Shown here: positions 54,118-63,328 of the stretch, piece by piece | Numbering within the stretch: position 1 is the stretch's first letter | How the letters are laid out: each line of letters starts with the position of its first letter | Assembly: GCA_913060875.1 (NCBI GenBank) | Contig: CAJXSL010000002.1 | Coordinates: 124,001-188,000, forward strand | Direction: 5' to 3' | Source of the DNA: an uncultured Desulfobacteraceae bacterium | Lineage (GTDB): Bacteria > Desulfobacterota > Desulfobacteria > Desulfobacterales > UBA5852 | Length of the DNA stretch: 64,000 nt | Program-made: the position numbers and the translations under genes | The notes under the pieces: model-generated | Told to the model about the DNA's origin: nothing | The model's database searches: none | Seen by the model: the letters and a program-made list of their open reading frames with translations, nothing else

Positions 54118-55920
54118 ATGACGGCGGTCGAAACGACCCCCCAAGTTTTTCAACAGACCGTGGAACGGTATCGGGAGCGGGTGGCTCTGCGCCAGAAAAC
54201 CCTCGGCCTCTGGCATGATATCTCCTGGCGGACTTACTTCGAACGTGTTCAGCAGCTGGGGGCAGCCCTGATCGCCATGGGGCTCGAGCCCGGCCAGTGT
54301 GTGGGCATCATCGGTGACAACTGCCCCGAGTGGGTTTTGGCCGACATGGCGGTGCAGTGCGCCGGCGGCGTGTCGGTGGGTATTTACGCCACCAATGCCT
54401 GGGAGCAGGTACAGTATATCGTCAACCATGCCGATACGGCTTTTCTTTTCGTGGAAAACGAAGAACAACTGGACAAATGGCTCATGTTCCGGGATGCGGC
54501 CCCATCCCTGCGCAGGGTCATCGTCTGGGATCTGGAGGGGTTGCAGCGGTTTGAAGATCCCATGGTGTCGACCTTCGCGGCCCTCCTGGAAGAAGGCCGG
54601 CAGACCACCCCGCAGCTGCGGGAGGACCTCCTCCGGCGCATGCAACAGGTGCAACCCGACGACCTGGCCGTTCTTATCTACACCTCGGGCACCACGGGCC
54701 CGCCCAAGGGCGCCATGTTGACCCACCGCAACGTGACCTGGATGGCCCGGGCCGTTACCCAGGACAACCCGATCGGGCTCGAAGACGAGGTTCTCTCCTT
54801 CCTGCCCCTGTGCCATATCTTCGAACGCCTCTTCTCGGTATTCGTGCATATCACCCAGGGCTACGTGGTCAACTTCGTGGAAAAGCCCGACACCGTGGGA
54901 GACAACATGATCGAGGTGTCCCCCACCGTGGGCTATGCCGTGCCGCGGGTCTGGGAAAAATACGCCTCGGCGGCCACCATCCGCATGTCGGACGCCACCT
55001 GGTTCAAACGCCTGGCCTATCATTTGGCCCTGACCGTGGGCAAAAAACGGGCCGACGGCATTATGCATTTCAAACCTCTGCCCGCCCACCTGCGTTTCCT
55101 GTTCGGCCTGGCCCATTTTGCCGTGCTGCGCAAGCTCAAAAAACGCATGGGGTTGGACCGCATCCGGATCGCCTATTCCGGGGCCGCCCCCATCGCCCCT
55201 GACGTCCTGCACTTTTTCCAGTCCATCGGGGTCAATCTGGTGGAGGGCTACGGCCAGACCGAAGGCACGGGGGTCACCTGCATCTCCAAGGCCGAAAAGG
55301 TCAAATTCGGCATGGTGGGCCCGCCTCTGCCCGGCGCCGAGGTGCGCATCGCCGAGGACGGCGAAATCCTGGTCAAATCCCCAGGGGTGTTCAAGGGCTA
55401 TTACAAGAATGAGGCCGCCACTGCGGAAGCCCTGCAGGACGGCTGGCTCTACTCCGGAGACGTAGGGGAACTGGACGAAGACGGCTACCTGCGCATCACC
55501 GATCGGAAAAAGGACATCATCGTCACGGCCGGTGGCAAGAATATCACCCCCCAGTACATCGAGAACAAGCTCAAGGCCAGCCCCTATATCAACGATGCCG
55601 TGGTGATCGGTGACCGTCGCAAATACCTCACCGCCCTCATCATGATCGACGAAGACAACGTGGTCAAATTCGCCCAGGACCACAAAATCCAGTTTGCCAC
55701 TTACAAGGATCTGACCCTGGATGCGGAAATCCGCAAACTGATCCAGACCGAGGTGGACCAGGTCAATACCCAGGTGGCCCGGGTCGAAAATGTGCGCAAG
55801 TTTACCATCCTGCCCAAAAAACTCTACGAAGAAGACGGGGAAGTCACCCCCACCATGAAAGTCAAACGCAAATACGTCCACAAAGCTTTCCAAGATCTTA
55901 TCGAGGCGATGTATACCTAA
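54118..55920 (+). CDS. Long-chain-type acyl-CoA synthetase (AMP-binding)
   Basis: A 600-residue adenylate-forming enzyme. The P-loop-like motif YTSGTTGPPKGAMLTHRN, the A5 motif GYGQTEGTGV, the A7 segment YSGDVGELDEDGYLRITDRK and the A10 Lys in KLYEEDGEVTPTMKVKRK are all visible. GGAGGTGAC precedes the ATG at 54118, and it follows livF by one base. Coupling to a Liv transporter suggests that the transported ligand is a carboxylate that is turned into its CoA thioester on entry. Confidence 0.93.
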   Translation: MTAVETTPQVFQQTVERYRERVALRQKTLGLWHDISWRTYFERVQQLGAALIAMGLEPGQCVGIIGDNCPEWVLADMAVQCAGGVSVGIYATNAWEQVQYIVNHADTAFLFVENEEQLDKWLMFRDAAPSLRRVIVWDLEGLQRFEDPMVSTFAALLEEGRQTTPQLREDLLRRMQQVQPDDLAVLIYTSGTTGPPKGAMLTHRNVTWMARAVTQDNPIGLEDEVLSFLPLCHIFERLFSVFVHITQGYVVNFVEKPDTVGDNMIEVSPTVGYAVPRVWEKYASAATIRMSDATWFKRLAYHLALTVGKKRADGIMHFKPLPAHLRFLFGLAHFAVLRKLKKRMGLDRIRIAYSGAAPIAPDVLHFFQSIGVNLVEGYGQTEGTGVTCISKAEKVKFGMVGPPLPGAEVRIAEDGEILVKSPGVFKGYYKNEAATAEALQDGWLYSGDVGELDEDGYLRITDRKKDIIVTAGGKNITPQYIENKLKASPYINDAVVIGDRRKYLTALIMIDEDNVVKFAQDHKIQFATYKDLTLDAEIRKLIQTEVDQVNTQVARVENVRKFTILPKKLYEEDGEVTPTMKVKRKYVHKAFQDLIEAMYT

Positions 55921-56447
55921 GGGGCCTCCACCCGAGGCGGAAAATGGGGATCACCACCATTTGTCCACCATACCATAGCCTTCGCACCAATCGTGATTAT
56001 CATGATAGTATGCCGCCATCCTTCAACACCCGAAGGCAGGCCAACGGACGGTGCAAGCCTCCACCGGTCATTTTTAGTGTAAGGAAGGGAATGGCGGCAT
56101 TTCCATGGGGTTGGGAGAACCGAACCCCGGCCGCGGAAGCCCTCAAACCCCGGGCTTGCGTTGCGGCGGTCCCCTCTGCCGGACGCGCCCCCATTGGTGA
56201 ACGCCGCGTCGCTTTCGGCATTGCAAAATATCGTGGTCTGTGGCTTGATGATGCTGTGAAAGGTCAAACTCTGGACCGGTTTACAGCGCACGCGTGATCA
56301 TCGCCAGCATCCGCCCCTGGCCGGCCCCTTCAGCTGGTTATCGAACGCCATTCTGCCGCGCCCTTCTGGAGCTGACACAGCATTTCCGAGCCATTATCGT
56401 AAAACGGTCCTCAGCCGCTAGATCAGGCCCCAGGGGAGTACCCGGAT
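55921..56447. other. Long intergenic region between acyl-CoA synthetase and hybrid kinase
   Basis: 527 bp. A 117-codon frame at 55944 lacks a ribosome site and family signature. A weak 5-bp hairpin (GCCTC/GAGGC) follows the synthetase stop. Nothing else was recognised. Confidence 0.4.
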
Positions 56448-59339
56448 ATGGACATCCAAACCCTCGTGACGGGATTGGCCGTCAATATTGCCCTGCTGAT
56501 TTCCCTGACACTGCTGTGCAACCTGGTCCGAACCAATTTGCCCAGAATCCGTCCATTCTACATGCGGCTTGCTTACGGGGTCGTCTTTGGCGGCATCGCC
56601 GTCCTGGGCATGATGATGCGCCTGACAATCCTGCCCGGCATCATCATCGACGGCCGGGTCGTCATAGCTGGCCTTGCCGGGGCTTTTGCCGGTCCCTTGG
56701 CGGGCGTAACCACCGGTGTGATCATTGCCGGCTACCGTCTCGCTATCGGTGGTATCGGCACCATGGCCGGGATCGGCGCCATTCTGACCGCTACCGGTTT
56801 CGGCATCCTCCTTTTTTACCGGTTGCGTGCCTCCCGTCGCGCCTATCACCCCCTGGCATTGCTGGGATTCGGTCTTGCCCTGGCACTGCAGGGGCTGTTA
56901 TGGACCGTGGCCTTACCGGTCGATGTCGCCTGGCGTGCCTTCAAGATCTACGCCTTTCCCGTTATGCTTTTCTACCCTCTGGGAACCCTTCTTATCGGTT
57001 CCCTGCTGGCCAGTGATCATCGCCATCACCAGACCCGCAAGGCGCTGGAAGCCAGCGAAGAGCGGCTGCGCAACGTCTACAACACAGCCCCCCTGGCGTT
57101 TATGGTGTGGGATGTCGAAACTCGCCTTCTGGACTGGAATCAAAAAGCAGAAGACATTTTCGGCTGGTCTAAGGAAGACGTCATCGGTCATCGTTTTTAT
57201 AACGTCATCGTGCCGGAAAAGGCACGCTCCCAGGCGTCCGAGGCCCGGGCGCTTCTCAAGAATGGCACGTTTGTGAACCATACCATCGATGAAAATATCA
57301 CCAAGGACGGCCGCACCATCATCTGCGAATGGAACCACTCCCTGTTCCGGGACAATGCGGGCCGGATCAGCGGAGGGCTTTCCATCGGGCTTGATATCAC
57401 GGATAAGCTGCACGCCGACGCCGCTCTGCATAAAAGTGAACAGCAGGTGCGTGAAGCCTTCGAATTATCCCGCGACGCACTGTATAAACGCGACCTCGCA
57501 ACACAGGCCTTTATCTGGGTGAGTCCGGCCATCGAAAACCTAACCGGCCTTCCGGTTGAGCAGTGGCTGCATACCGACGGAAAACAACTGGCTGGGATAA
57601 TCCATCCCGGCGACCGGCAAAAAACAGCGGACCACATCCAACATCTGGTCGATACGACCATCACCGAGGCCCAGGAATTCTCCATCGAATACCGGCTTCT
57701 CAAGCCGGATCAAACCTACACCTGGGTGCTGGATCGCCACATTGTCCTCTTTGACCGGCGAGGCAAAGCCCAGTTTGTGGTCGGCAACGCCCAGGATATC
57801 ACCCACCGCAAGGAAGCCCAGAAAATGCTGGAAAATTACAAACACATCATTTCCAGCACCAAAGATCTGATGGCCCTGGTCAGCCGGGACGCAATCTACC
57901 AGGCGGTCAACACGCCCTATGCGGCCGCCTTTCATACCGCCCCGGAACACCTGGTGGGCAAACACGTGGACGATGTCTTGGGAGAGGATATCCTGGGATT
58001 TTCCAAACCCCTGACCGAACGCTGCCTGGCCGGAGAAGAAGTCCATGGCCGCTCATGGGTGACTTATCCCGGCGGCGAGAAGCGCTTTGCCGATGCAAGC
58101 TATTACCCGCACTACGAGAAAGGAACCGGGAAGGTGGCAGGCTACGTGGTCAGCGTCAAGGACATGACCGACTACAAGCAGTTGGAAGGCAAACTGCTGC
58201 AATCCTACAAGATGGAGGCCATCGGCACCCTGGCCGGCGGCATCGCCCATGATTTCAACAATATTCTGGCCGCTGTGATGGGGTATGCCGATCTGGCTAT
58301 GACCATGACGGAGAACACGCATGTTCGCAGCAACCTGCTCAAACTGCGCACGGCCGGGGAGCGGGCCACCGAACTGGTCAAACAAATCCTGACCTTCAGC
58401 CGTCAGGGGGAACAGGAAGCCAAACCGCTCCTGATCAAACTGGTGGTCAAAGAGGCCCTGAAACTGCTCCGGGCCTCCCTGCCCTCCTCCATCCGCATCG
58501 CGCAGACCCTCACCGCCTCGAGCTATGTCATGGCCGACCCCACCCAGATTCACCAGATCGTCATGAACCTGTGCACCAATGCCAGCTATGCCATGAAAGC
58601 GGACGGCGGCGTTCTGGAGGTCACTCTGACCGACGTGGACATCGATGCCGACGCCATGTCCGAATTTTCCGGATTCAGCCATCCGGGCCGCTATGTGCGT
58701 CTCAGCGTTTCCGACACCGGCACCGGTATTCCCCCGGAGATCCTTGGCCGGATCTTCGACCCCTTCTTTACCACCAAACCCGAGGGCGAAGGCACGGGCA
58801 TGGGGCTTTCGACGATTCACGGCATTATCAAAAGCAGCAAAGGGGATATATCGGTTTACAGCCGGGTAGGTCAGGGCACGGCCGTCCGGGTGTTCCTCCC
58901 CGCCATCGACCGTCCCGGCCAGGACGAAAAGCCGGCGGATATGCGGCCCATTCCCACCGGAACGGAAAGGATCCTTTTTGTCGACGATGAAAACGCACTG
59001 GTGGAAATCGGCGAACGGATGCTCACCCGATTAGGCTATCGGGTGACGGGCCGGACCAGCAGCGTCGATGCGTTAAAACTGTTCGGTGAAACCCCTCACG
59101 GGTTCGATCTCGTCATCACCGACCTCACCATGCCCAATCTTACCGGCGACAAACTGGCACGGGAACTCCTGTCCCTGCGTGCGGATATTCCCATCATCAT
59201 CGTGACCGGATTCAGTGAACAGATGCAGGAGGAGGAAATGAAACGCATGGGCATCAAAAAGGTGATCCTGAAACCCATTATAACCCGGGACATTGCCCGG
59301 GCCATTCGCGAAATCCTGGACCACCGCCCGATCGGCTAA
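56448..59339 (+). CDS. Hybrid histidine kinase with 5TM-LYT membrane sensor
   Basis: A 963-residue protein. Five to six membrane segments (about 1-190) form a 5TMR-LYT sensor; its core includes ILPGIIIDGRVVIAGLAGAF and IIAGYRLAIGGIGTMAGIGA. Three PAS domains follow (about 205-325, 330-460, 460-575), then HisKA (IGTLAGGIAHDFNNILAAVM), HATPase (NLCTNASYAMKADGGVLEV, DTGTGIPPEI) and a C-terminal receiver (FVDDENALVEIGERM, DLVITDLTMPNLTGDKLARE). It stands alone with a terminator after it. The partner response regulator is not nearby. Confidence 0.9.
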   Translation: MDIQTLVTGLAVNIALLISLTLLCNLVRTNLPRIRPFYMRLAYGVVFGGIAVLGMMMRLTILPGIIIDGRVVIAGLAGAFAGPLAGVTTGVIIAGYRLAIGGIGTMAGIGAILTATGFGILLFYRLRASRRAYHPLALLGFGLALALQGLLWTVALPVDVAWRAFKIYAFPVMLFYPLGTLLIGSLLASDHRHHQTRKALEASEERLRNVYNTAPLAFMVWDVETRLLDWNQKAEDIFGWSKEDVIGHRFYNVIVPEKARSQASEARALLKNGTFVNHTIDENITKDGRTIICEWNHSLFRDNAGRISGGLSIGLDITDKLHADAALHKSEQQVREAFELSRDALYKRDLATQAFIWVSPAIENLTGLPVEQWLHTDGKQLAGIIHPGDRQKTADHIQHLVDTTITEAQEFSIEYRLLKPDQTYTWVLDRHIVLFDRRGKAQFVVGNAQDITHRKEAQKMLENYKHIISSTKDLMALVSRDAIYQAVNTPYAAAFHTAPEHLVGKHVDDVLGEDILGFSKPLTERCLAGEEVHGRSWVTYPGGEKRFADASYYPHYEKGTGKVAGYVVSVKDMTDYKQLEGKLLQSYKMEAIGTLAGGIAHDFNNILAAVMGYADLAMTMTENTHVRSNLLKLRTAGERATELVKQILTFSRQGEQEAKPLLIKLVVKEALKLLRASLPSSIRIAQTLTASSYVMADPTQIHQIVMNLCTNASYAMKADGGVLEVTLTDVDIDADAMSEFSGFSHPGRYVRLSVSDTGTGIPPEILGRIFDPFFTTKPEGEGTGMGLSTIHGIIKSSKGDISVYSRVGQGTAVRVFLPAIDRPGQDEKPADMRPIPTGTERILFVDDENALVEIGERMLTRLGYRVTGRTSSVDALKLFGETPHGFDLVITDLTMPNLTGDKLARELLSLRADIPIIIVTGFSEQMQEEEMKRMGIKKVILKPIITRDIARAIREILDHRPIG

Positions 59340-59340
59340 T

Positions 59341-59361
59341 GCCGCTACGGCAGTGGCTTTT
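59341..59361 (+). terminator. Intrinsic terminator after the hybrid kinase
   Basis: GCCGCT-ACGGC-AGTGGC forms a 6-bp stem with one G-T pair and is followed by TTTT, directly after the stop codon. Confidence 0.6.
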
Positions 59362-59381
59362 CCGATCGGGGCCCCCGTCGC

Positions 59382-59681
59382 CTACATGGTCAGATAGATG
59401 AAGATGAAGGTGCCGTCGTTGACGTCGATGGTCAGATTGCCGCCCCGGGAATCAGCAAACACCTGCCAGGGCGGGCGATCTCCGGAACCGCAGTCATAGT
59501 CCGGAAACCCTTGTCCGGTCTGACCATTGTACCAGGCCAGTTGCATGGCGTTGCGGTTGACCGCAAGTGCTTCGACCTTGGCCCGGTCCCGGGCCGTGTT
59601 GAAATCCAGGTCGGGTTCATCGATGGTCAGTTTGATGGTCTCGTGGGCGTCCCGGCCCGGCTCGGTATTGATTTGTACCAT
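59382..59681 (-). CDS. Small hypothetical protein
   Basis: A 99-residue protein not assigned to a family. It is acidic at the N-terminus (TEPGRDAHETIKLTIDEPDL) and aromatic at the C-terminus (AWYNGQTGQGFPDYDCGSGD, GNLTIDVNDGTFIFIYLTM), so it looks like a compact alpha/beta protein. AAAGGA stands before the ATG at 59681; a longer frame to 59849 lacks a site. Neighbours give no hint. Confidence 0.55.
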   Translation of the reverse strand: MVQINTEPGRDAHETIKLTIDEPDLDFNTARDRAKVEALAVNRNAMQLAWYNGQTGQGFPDYDCGSGDRPPWQVFADSRGGNLTIDVNDGTFIFIYLTM

Positions 59682-59941
59682 GGGATGCGGTCCTTTCAGA
59701 GGGGGGTTCGTATGGCGTATCTGGATGAGACCGCCGCGCTGGCGCTCATGCCGTGTCGGATAGCATAAGACCACTTCAGGCGAATGGCAAATCCAGTCGA
59801 AGGCGCCATCATGCCTGGTTTGTAAAGACGGCAGAGGGTGTAAGCGCAATGCCTTGGTGAACGTCTTTGATCAACGGCGCTGAGGGATTCGGGTGTTGCG
59901 AGGCTCCAGGGGGTTGGGATGTCGCTCGAACCCCCGGATTT

Positions 59942-60670
59942 TCAGTGCCCGTCAACGTTTTCCGCAATCCGCTGCCGCACCATTTCCGCCGTATCCTCCA
60001 CACTCAGATGGGCAAAAGCATCGTAGGGAATCTCGCCCAGGACTTCGATCCGGATACGGTGTCGGCCGTGGAAATTCACGCTGTGTTTGGGCAGTGCGTT
60101 TTTGGTGCCGTTGATGGCAATGGCCAGAATCGGCAGCTTCATCTGATGCGCCAGAATGAAGGCTCCCGGCTTGAAAGTCCTGAGTTTGCCCGTCTTGGAA
60201 CGGGTCCCTTCAGGGAAGAAAAAAACCGAGCATCCCCGGGCCAGGGCTCTTTCGCAAGCCGCCATCATGTGGCGGATGCTCTCCTTGTCCCCCCGCTTGA
60301 GGCGGATATAGCGGTTTAGGGCCATGTTCCAGCCGATGAGGGGCAGTTTGAAAACCTCGGCTTTGGACACCCACTTGAAAGGGAAAAACAGGCGGAAGGC
60401 CACAAGGATGTCCAGTTGGGATTGATGGTTGGAAACGACGATGCAGTTGGCTCCGAACCTTATCTTTTCGCGGCCGACCGCTGTTACGGACCAGGCCGGC
60501 ATGGCCCACAGATATAAACAGGCCCAGAAAGAGGTAAACATGTGCAGCACCACCAGGCGCCGGTCAAACAGGACGGTCAGCAGCCAGATGGTCAGTGCCA
60601 GGACAAAAAAAAAGTGGAGGTTACCGCGATAAAGGTCAGAAACAGGATGGAAATGAGTCGGTTGGTCATG
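59942..60670 (-). CDS. plsC: 1-acyl-glycerol-3-phosphate acyltransferase with apparent frameshift
   Basis: The intact frame from 60553 gives 203 residues with the catalytic NHQSQLDILVAFRLFFPFKW (HxxxxD) and FPEGTRSKTGKLRTFKPGAF. It makes phosphatidic acid from lysophosphatidic acid. The usual N-terminal membrane helix is missing from that frame, but is found upstream as MTNRLISILFLTFIAVTST in another frame, starting ATG at 60670, then LALTIWLLTVLFDRRLVVLH in the main frame. The two join at a run of nine T (60605-60613): one added T restores one frame. It could be a true frameshift, a sequence error, or slippage. Confidence 0.75.
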   Translation of the reverse strand, partial: HDQPTHFHPVSDLYRGNLHFFFVLALTIWLLTVLFDRRLVVLHMFTSFWACLYLWAMPAWSVTAVGREKIRFGANCIVVSNHQSQLDILVAFRLFFPFKWVSKAEVFKLPLIGWNMALNRYIRLKRGDKESIRHMMAACERALARGCSVFFFPEGTRSKTGKLRTFKPGAFILAHQMKLPILAIAINGTKNALPKHSVNFHGRHRIRIEVLGEIPYDAFAHLSVEDTAEMVRQRIAENVDGH

Positions 60671-60830
60671 GTCGGTCGTTTAGAAATCGGTCCGCTTCAA
60701 TATGCGTGTCTTGATCTGCCGTTTCAAGAGCTACGGCAGAGTCTGTCTCTATTGAATTTGACATACGTTGTCAATCCCTACCAGCGCACTTTCTGTCATC
60801 ACCCGAAGAGATTTGGCCCAGGGTGGAGCT

Positions 60831-61133
60831 TTAAAGATTGAAGCGGACAGCAAACCCCTGGGCATCCAGTCGAACGATTCTGCCGTAGCGTTTGACATCG
60901 CTTCGGTCCTCGGCAAAGGGGCCGGCCACCACCACCTCCTGCCCGATCACGAAACGTCCCTTGCTCTGGATATAGGTTCCCCCGGCGCTCAGGTTTTTGA
61001 TTCGTCCCTCGAAAAGCCTGCGGTTGGCGGCAAAATGGGTATCTTCGGAACACGGGGTGCGGGCATGTTGGCGTACCTGTTTATTTTGTGAGCGACGCAA
61101 GCGTCTGCCATCGCGCGGTTTGACCTGGCGCAT
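60831..61133 (-). CDS. PilZ-domain protein
   Basis: A 100-residue protein with a basic N-terminus (MRQVKPRDGRRLRRSQNKQV) and a PilZ-like domain: NRRLFEGRIKNLSAGGTYIQ holds the NxSxxG motif. The RxxxR Arg residues are partly divergent, so c-di-GMP binding is likely but not certain. The ATG at 61133 has AGGAGG 7 nt upstream; GTG two codons earlier would sit too close. Confidence 0.7.
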   Translation of the reverse strand: MRQVKPRDGRRLRRSQNKQVRQHARTPCSEDTHFAANRRLFEGRIKNLSAGGTYIQSKGRFVIGQEVVVAGPFAEDRSDVKRYGRIVRLDAQGFAVRFNL

Positions 61134-61446
61134 CGTCACGCCTCCTGGCGGTTTGATTAATCTTCAGGATACAATGTCCCATACGGACATTATGGTTTTG
61201 TTAGCAAAACGGCCTTCGGGTCAATAAGGCAGCATACCCTGTTGTACATTCCCTTTTTGGGAAGCAGGTCTCACAGGCGGGAAAACGCAGGAAAGAACGG
61301 AGTGGAGTTTCAACACGATTGTAGCCTGGCTGCCATCGCAGTCAATCCGTCAGGATGGCCTGCACTCTTTTAGTAGCATTAAAGCGTGTTGACAATCAAG
61401 CCCCGAAACAGGCCGCGCCAATACCGTCACAGAGCTTGAATTGTCG
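61134..61446. other. Intergenic region with a short inverted repeat
   Basis: 313 bp. AATGTCC (61173-61179) and GGACATT (61185-61191) form a 7-bp inverted repeat that may be an operator of the PilZ gene. Otherwise nothing was recognised. Confidence 0.4.
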
Positions 61447-61986
61447 CTAGCGGGACCGACGCCGCGCAACCGCCGCCACCCGCTGTTCCTTGAGACTGCC
61501 CCGCATCAGCCTCAGAATAATGACATAAACCAAGCAAGCGCCGATAATGCCGGCATCCTGGATACTCTGGAACAATACCGCGTGGGTCACGGACCCCCAG
61601 TCACTGATCCCGGGTGACCAATAGACGTGCAGGGGCCATAACAAGGAAACCGGCGCCGCAGTGAGAACCATGTCTGCCAGAACATGCGAAAAAACCAGAC
61701 TGAAACAGAGAAGGAAGCTCATCCGGGGCACCCGTGTGGACAAGCGCCAGATATGCGAAGCAAGGGCGCCGGCCAGCAGGGCAAAAAGAAGGCTGTGGGT
61801 CGGACCGCGGTGAAACAGATTGCCGTTGCCCTGGAGCAAAAGCCCCAGGATGACATCCACGTCCGGCAAATTGGCCAGAATGACGATGAAAACAAACATT
61901 CCCCAGCGGGAAGAACTGTGCTCGTTAGCCCCCATGGTCTCGCAAGTTGCCAGACCGATGGCGGCATGTCCTAAAGGCAATGGCAT
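61447..61986 (-). CDS. Inner-membrane DUF457/YdjM-like protein
   Basis: A 179-residue membrane protein of the YdjM-type metal-dependent hydrolase family. PLPLGHAAIGLATCE and HRGPTHSLLFALLAGALASH carry the conserved His residues; ILANLPDVDVILG has the Asp pair. Four hydrophobic segments follow. The ATG at 61986 has AAGGAA upstream and gives the family start; a longer frame to 62151 does not. Confidence 0.8.
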   Translation of the reverse strand: MPLPLGHAAIGLATCETMGANEHSSSRWGMFVFIVILANLPDVDVILGLLLQGNGNLFHRGPTHSLLFALLAGALASHIWRLSTRVPRMSFLLCFSLVFSHVLADMVLTAAPVSLLWPLHVYWSPGISDWGSVTHAVLFQSIQDAGIIGACLVYVIILRLMRGSLKEQRVAAVARRRSR

Positions 61987-62441
61987 GAGGGATTCCTTAG
62001 ATATCGGTGCCAAGCAGCTGCTTGGACACATGTGTTTGAGTAGGAGGCATAACGGTACCTGTCGGCTAAGCACATTGCATGCCATGCACAATGACAAGCC
62101 GGTCAAGGCAATGCCAATGAATCCCGGAAAGCCTGCCAGGCGGGCATCCACAGTTTATGGGCCGTCCATTGGACTCCGGCGCGTCCCGATAAGAAGCCGG
62201 GCCGATGTGTGAATTTTTTTGCCCAATTGAGCACCGCGAGTGGGCAACAGGGGGCTTATATGATGAGAAACCGGTTAAAAATGGAACGCCGGGTTGCCAA
62301 GTGGAAGAAAGGCCTTATGTTTCATTCTTTTTGTGCATTGAGCAAAACCACCGGCTGGGGTGGGTTTGATGTCTTCGTATGAGAGCTTTTTACTGTTTTC
62401 CAAATTTCTATTTTTCTATTTTTGATTTAAGGAGAGCTGTT
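61987..62441. other. Divergent intergenic region with no recognised element
   Basis: 455 bp between the YdjM-like and the SLOG-like genes. An A/T-rich stretch at 62390-62430 may hold the promoter of the latter. No repeat, RNA gene or ORF of merit was found. Confidence 0.35.
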
Positions 62442-62996
62442 ATGACCGACAATTCCAAATTCACTCTTTACAGCGGCGGCCACCGGGGAACCGAAACCGA
62501 GTTCGGTAAGCTGGCCGAACGTTGGGGAATCAACGAGGTTAACTTCGCGTTCGAGGGCCACCCCTCTGAACGCACACGTGGGATTCGGGTGCTCGATGAG
62601 GCTGATCTGGCACGCGGTGATATCAGCATGGAGATCGTATCGTCCCGGATGGGACGCACCTATGCCCGGGCCGAAAAAATCCGCAAAGTCATCCAGTCCA
62701 TCTTCCACATGGTGAACAACGGCTATCACGTCATTGCCGTCGGATGGATCCAGCCGGACGAAACCGTCAAGGGGGGTACCGGTTGGGGGGTCGAGCTGGC
62801 CAAGCTGTTCAACCGCCCGATCAACGTATACGATCAGGACAAAAACCGTTGGTTCGCCTGGAAAAACAAACAATGGGTGGAAGAAACACCCGTCATCACG
62901 GATAAAACGTTTGCCGGCACCGGCACCCGCAATCTTAGCGACCAGGGACGTGCCGCCCTGGAAGAGCTCTTCGAGCGCTCCTTCGGTCCGGCCTGA
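62442..62996 (+). CDS. SLOG-like nucleotide-binding-fold protein
   Basis: A 184-residue protein with the LOG/SLOG opening KFTLYSGGHRGTETEFGKLA and a central GGTGWGVELAKLFNRPINVY stretch, where the Rossmann-like fold binds nucleotides or their derivatives. The C-terminal part with DKNRWFAWKNKQWVEETPVI is a bulky extension. Such proteins occur both as cytokinin-activating-type enzymes and as sensors in defence and stress systems; no partner gene is adjacent here. AAGGAGAG stands before the ATG. Confidence 0.7.
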   Translation: MTDNSKFTLYSGGHRGTETEFGKLAERWGINEVNFAFEGHPSERTRGIRVLDEADLARGDISMEIVSSRMGRTYARAEKIRKVIQSIFHMVNNGYHVIAVGWIQPDETVKGGTGWGVELAKLFNRPINVYDQDKNRWFAWKNKQWVEETPVITDKTFAGTGTRNLSDQGRAALEELFERSFGPA

Positions 62997-63325
62997 AGCT
63001 GAACCGTCGGCAACGATTCAGCAAGAACGCCGATAGGGGCCGAAAGATGCCATTTATGGATGGGCACTAACCCGGATGTTTCACGCGTTCGCGATGTTCA
63101 TTGACAAGGCATCAGGGGCGCCGCTGTACGCCTGTACCACAAGCGCCTGATAACGCAGTCAATGGGCATCTCGGGCGCGCCCGCAGGGTGAAACTTTTTC
63201 TGTGATTCTGGAAATCGGGGATGGGTACAACGTATCACCTGAAAATCATACCCCGAATACCGTTTATACCCTTGAATATTTGCAAAAAAGTTATTGTGTA
63301 GGAAAAATTTCATGAAATGTTCGGG
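62997..63325. other. Intergenic region made of repeats
   Basis: 329 bp, nearly all repetitive: a half-copy of the 155-bp element (63025-63070) joins a full copy of the 262-bp element (63068-63328). Confidence 0.6.
63025..63070. repeat. Half-copy of the TGGATGGGCACTA element
   Basis: GAACGCCGATAGGGGCC, AAAGATGCC and TTATGGATGGGCACTAA follow the right half of the element at 27761-27915. Its last bases merge with the neighbouring repeat. Confidence 0.6.
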
Positions 63326-63328
63326 TTA
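63068..63328. repeat. Full 261-bp TAACCCGAA repeat, reversed
   Basis: It is the same element as 48278-48540 in the opposite direction: starts TAACCCGGATGTTTCACG, contains AAGGCATCAGGGGCGCCGCT and TTATTGTGTAGGAAAAATTT, and ends TTTCATGAAATGTTCGGGTTA. The TTA of that end is the stop codon (TAA) of the gene at 63326. Confidence 0.7.

Noticed and set aside
55944-56297. 117-codon plus-strand frame after the acyl-CoA synthetase
   Set aside because: No ribosome site, unstructured Pro/Arg-rich product and no family pattern.
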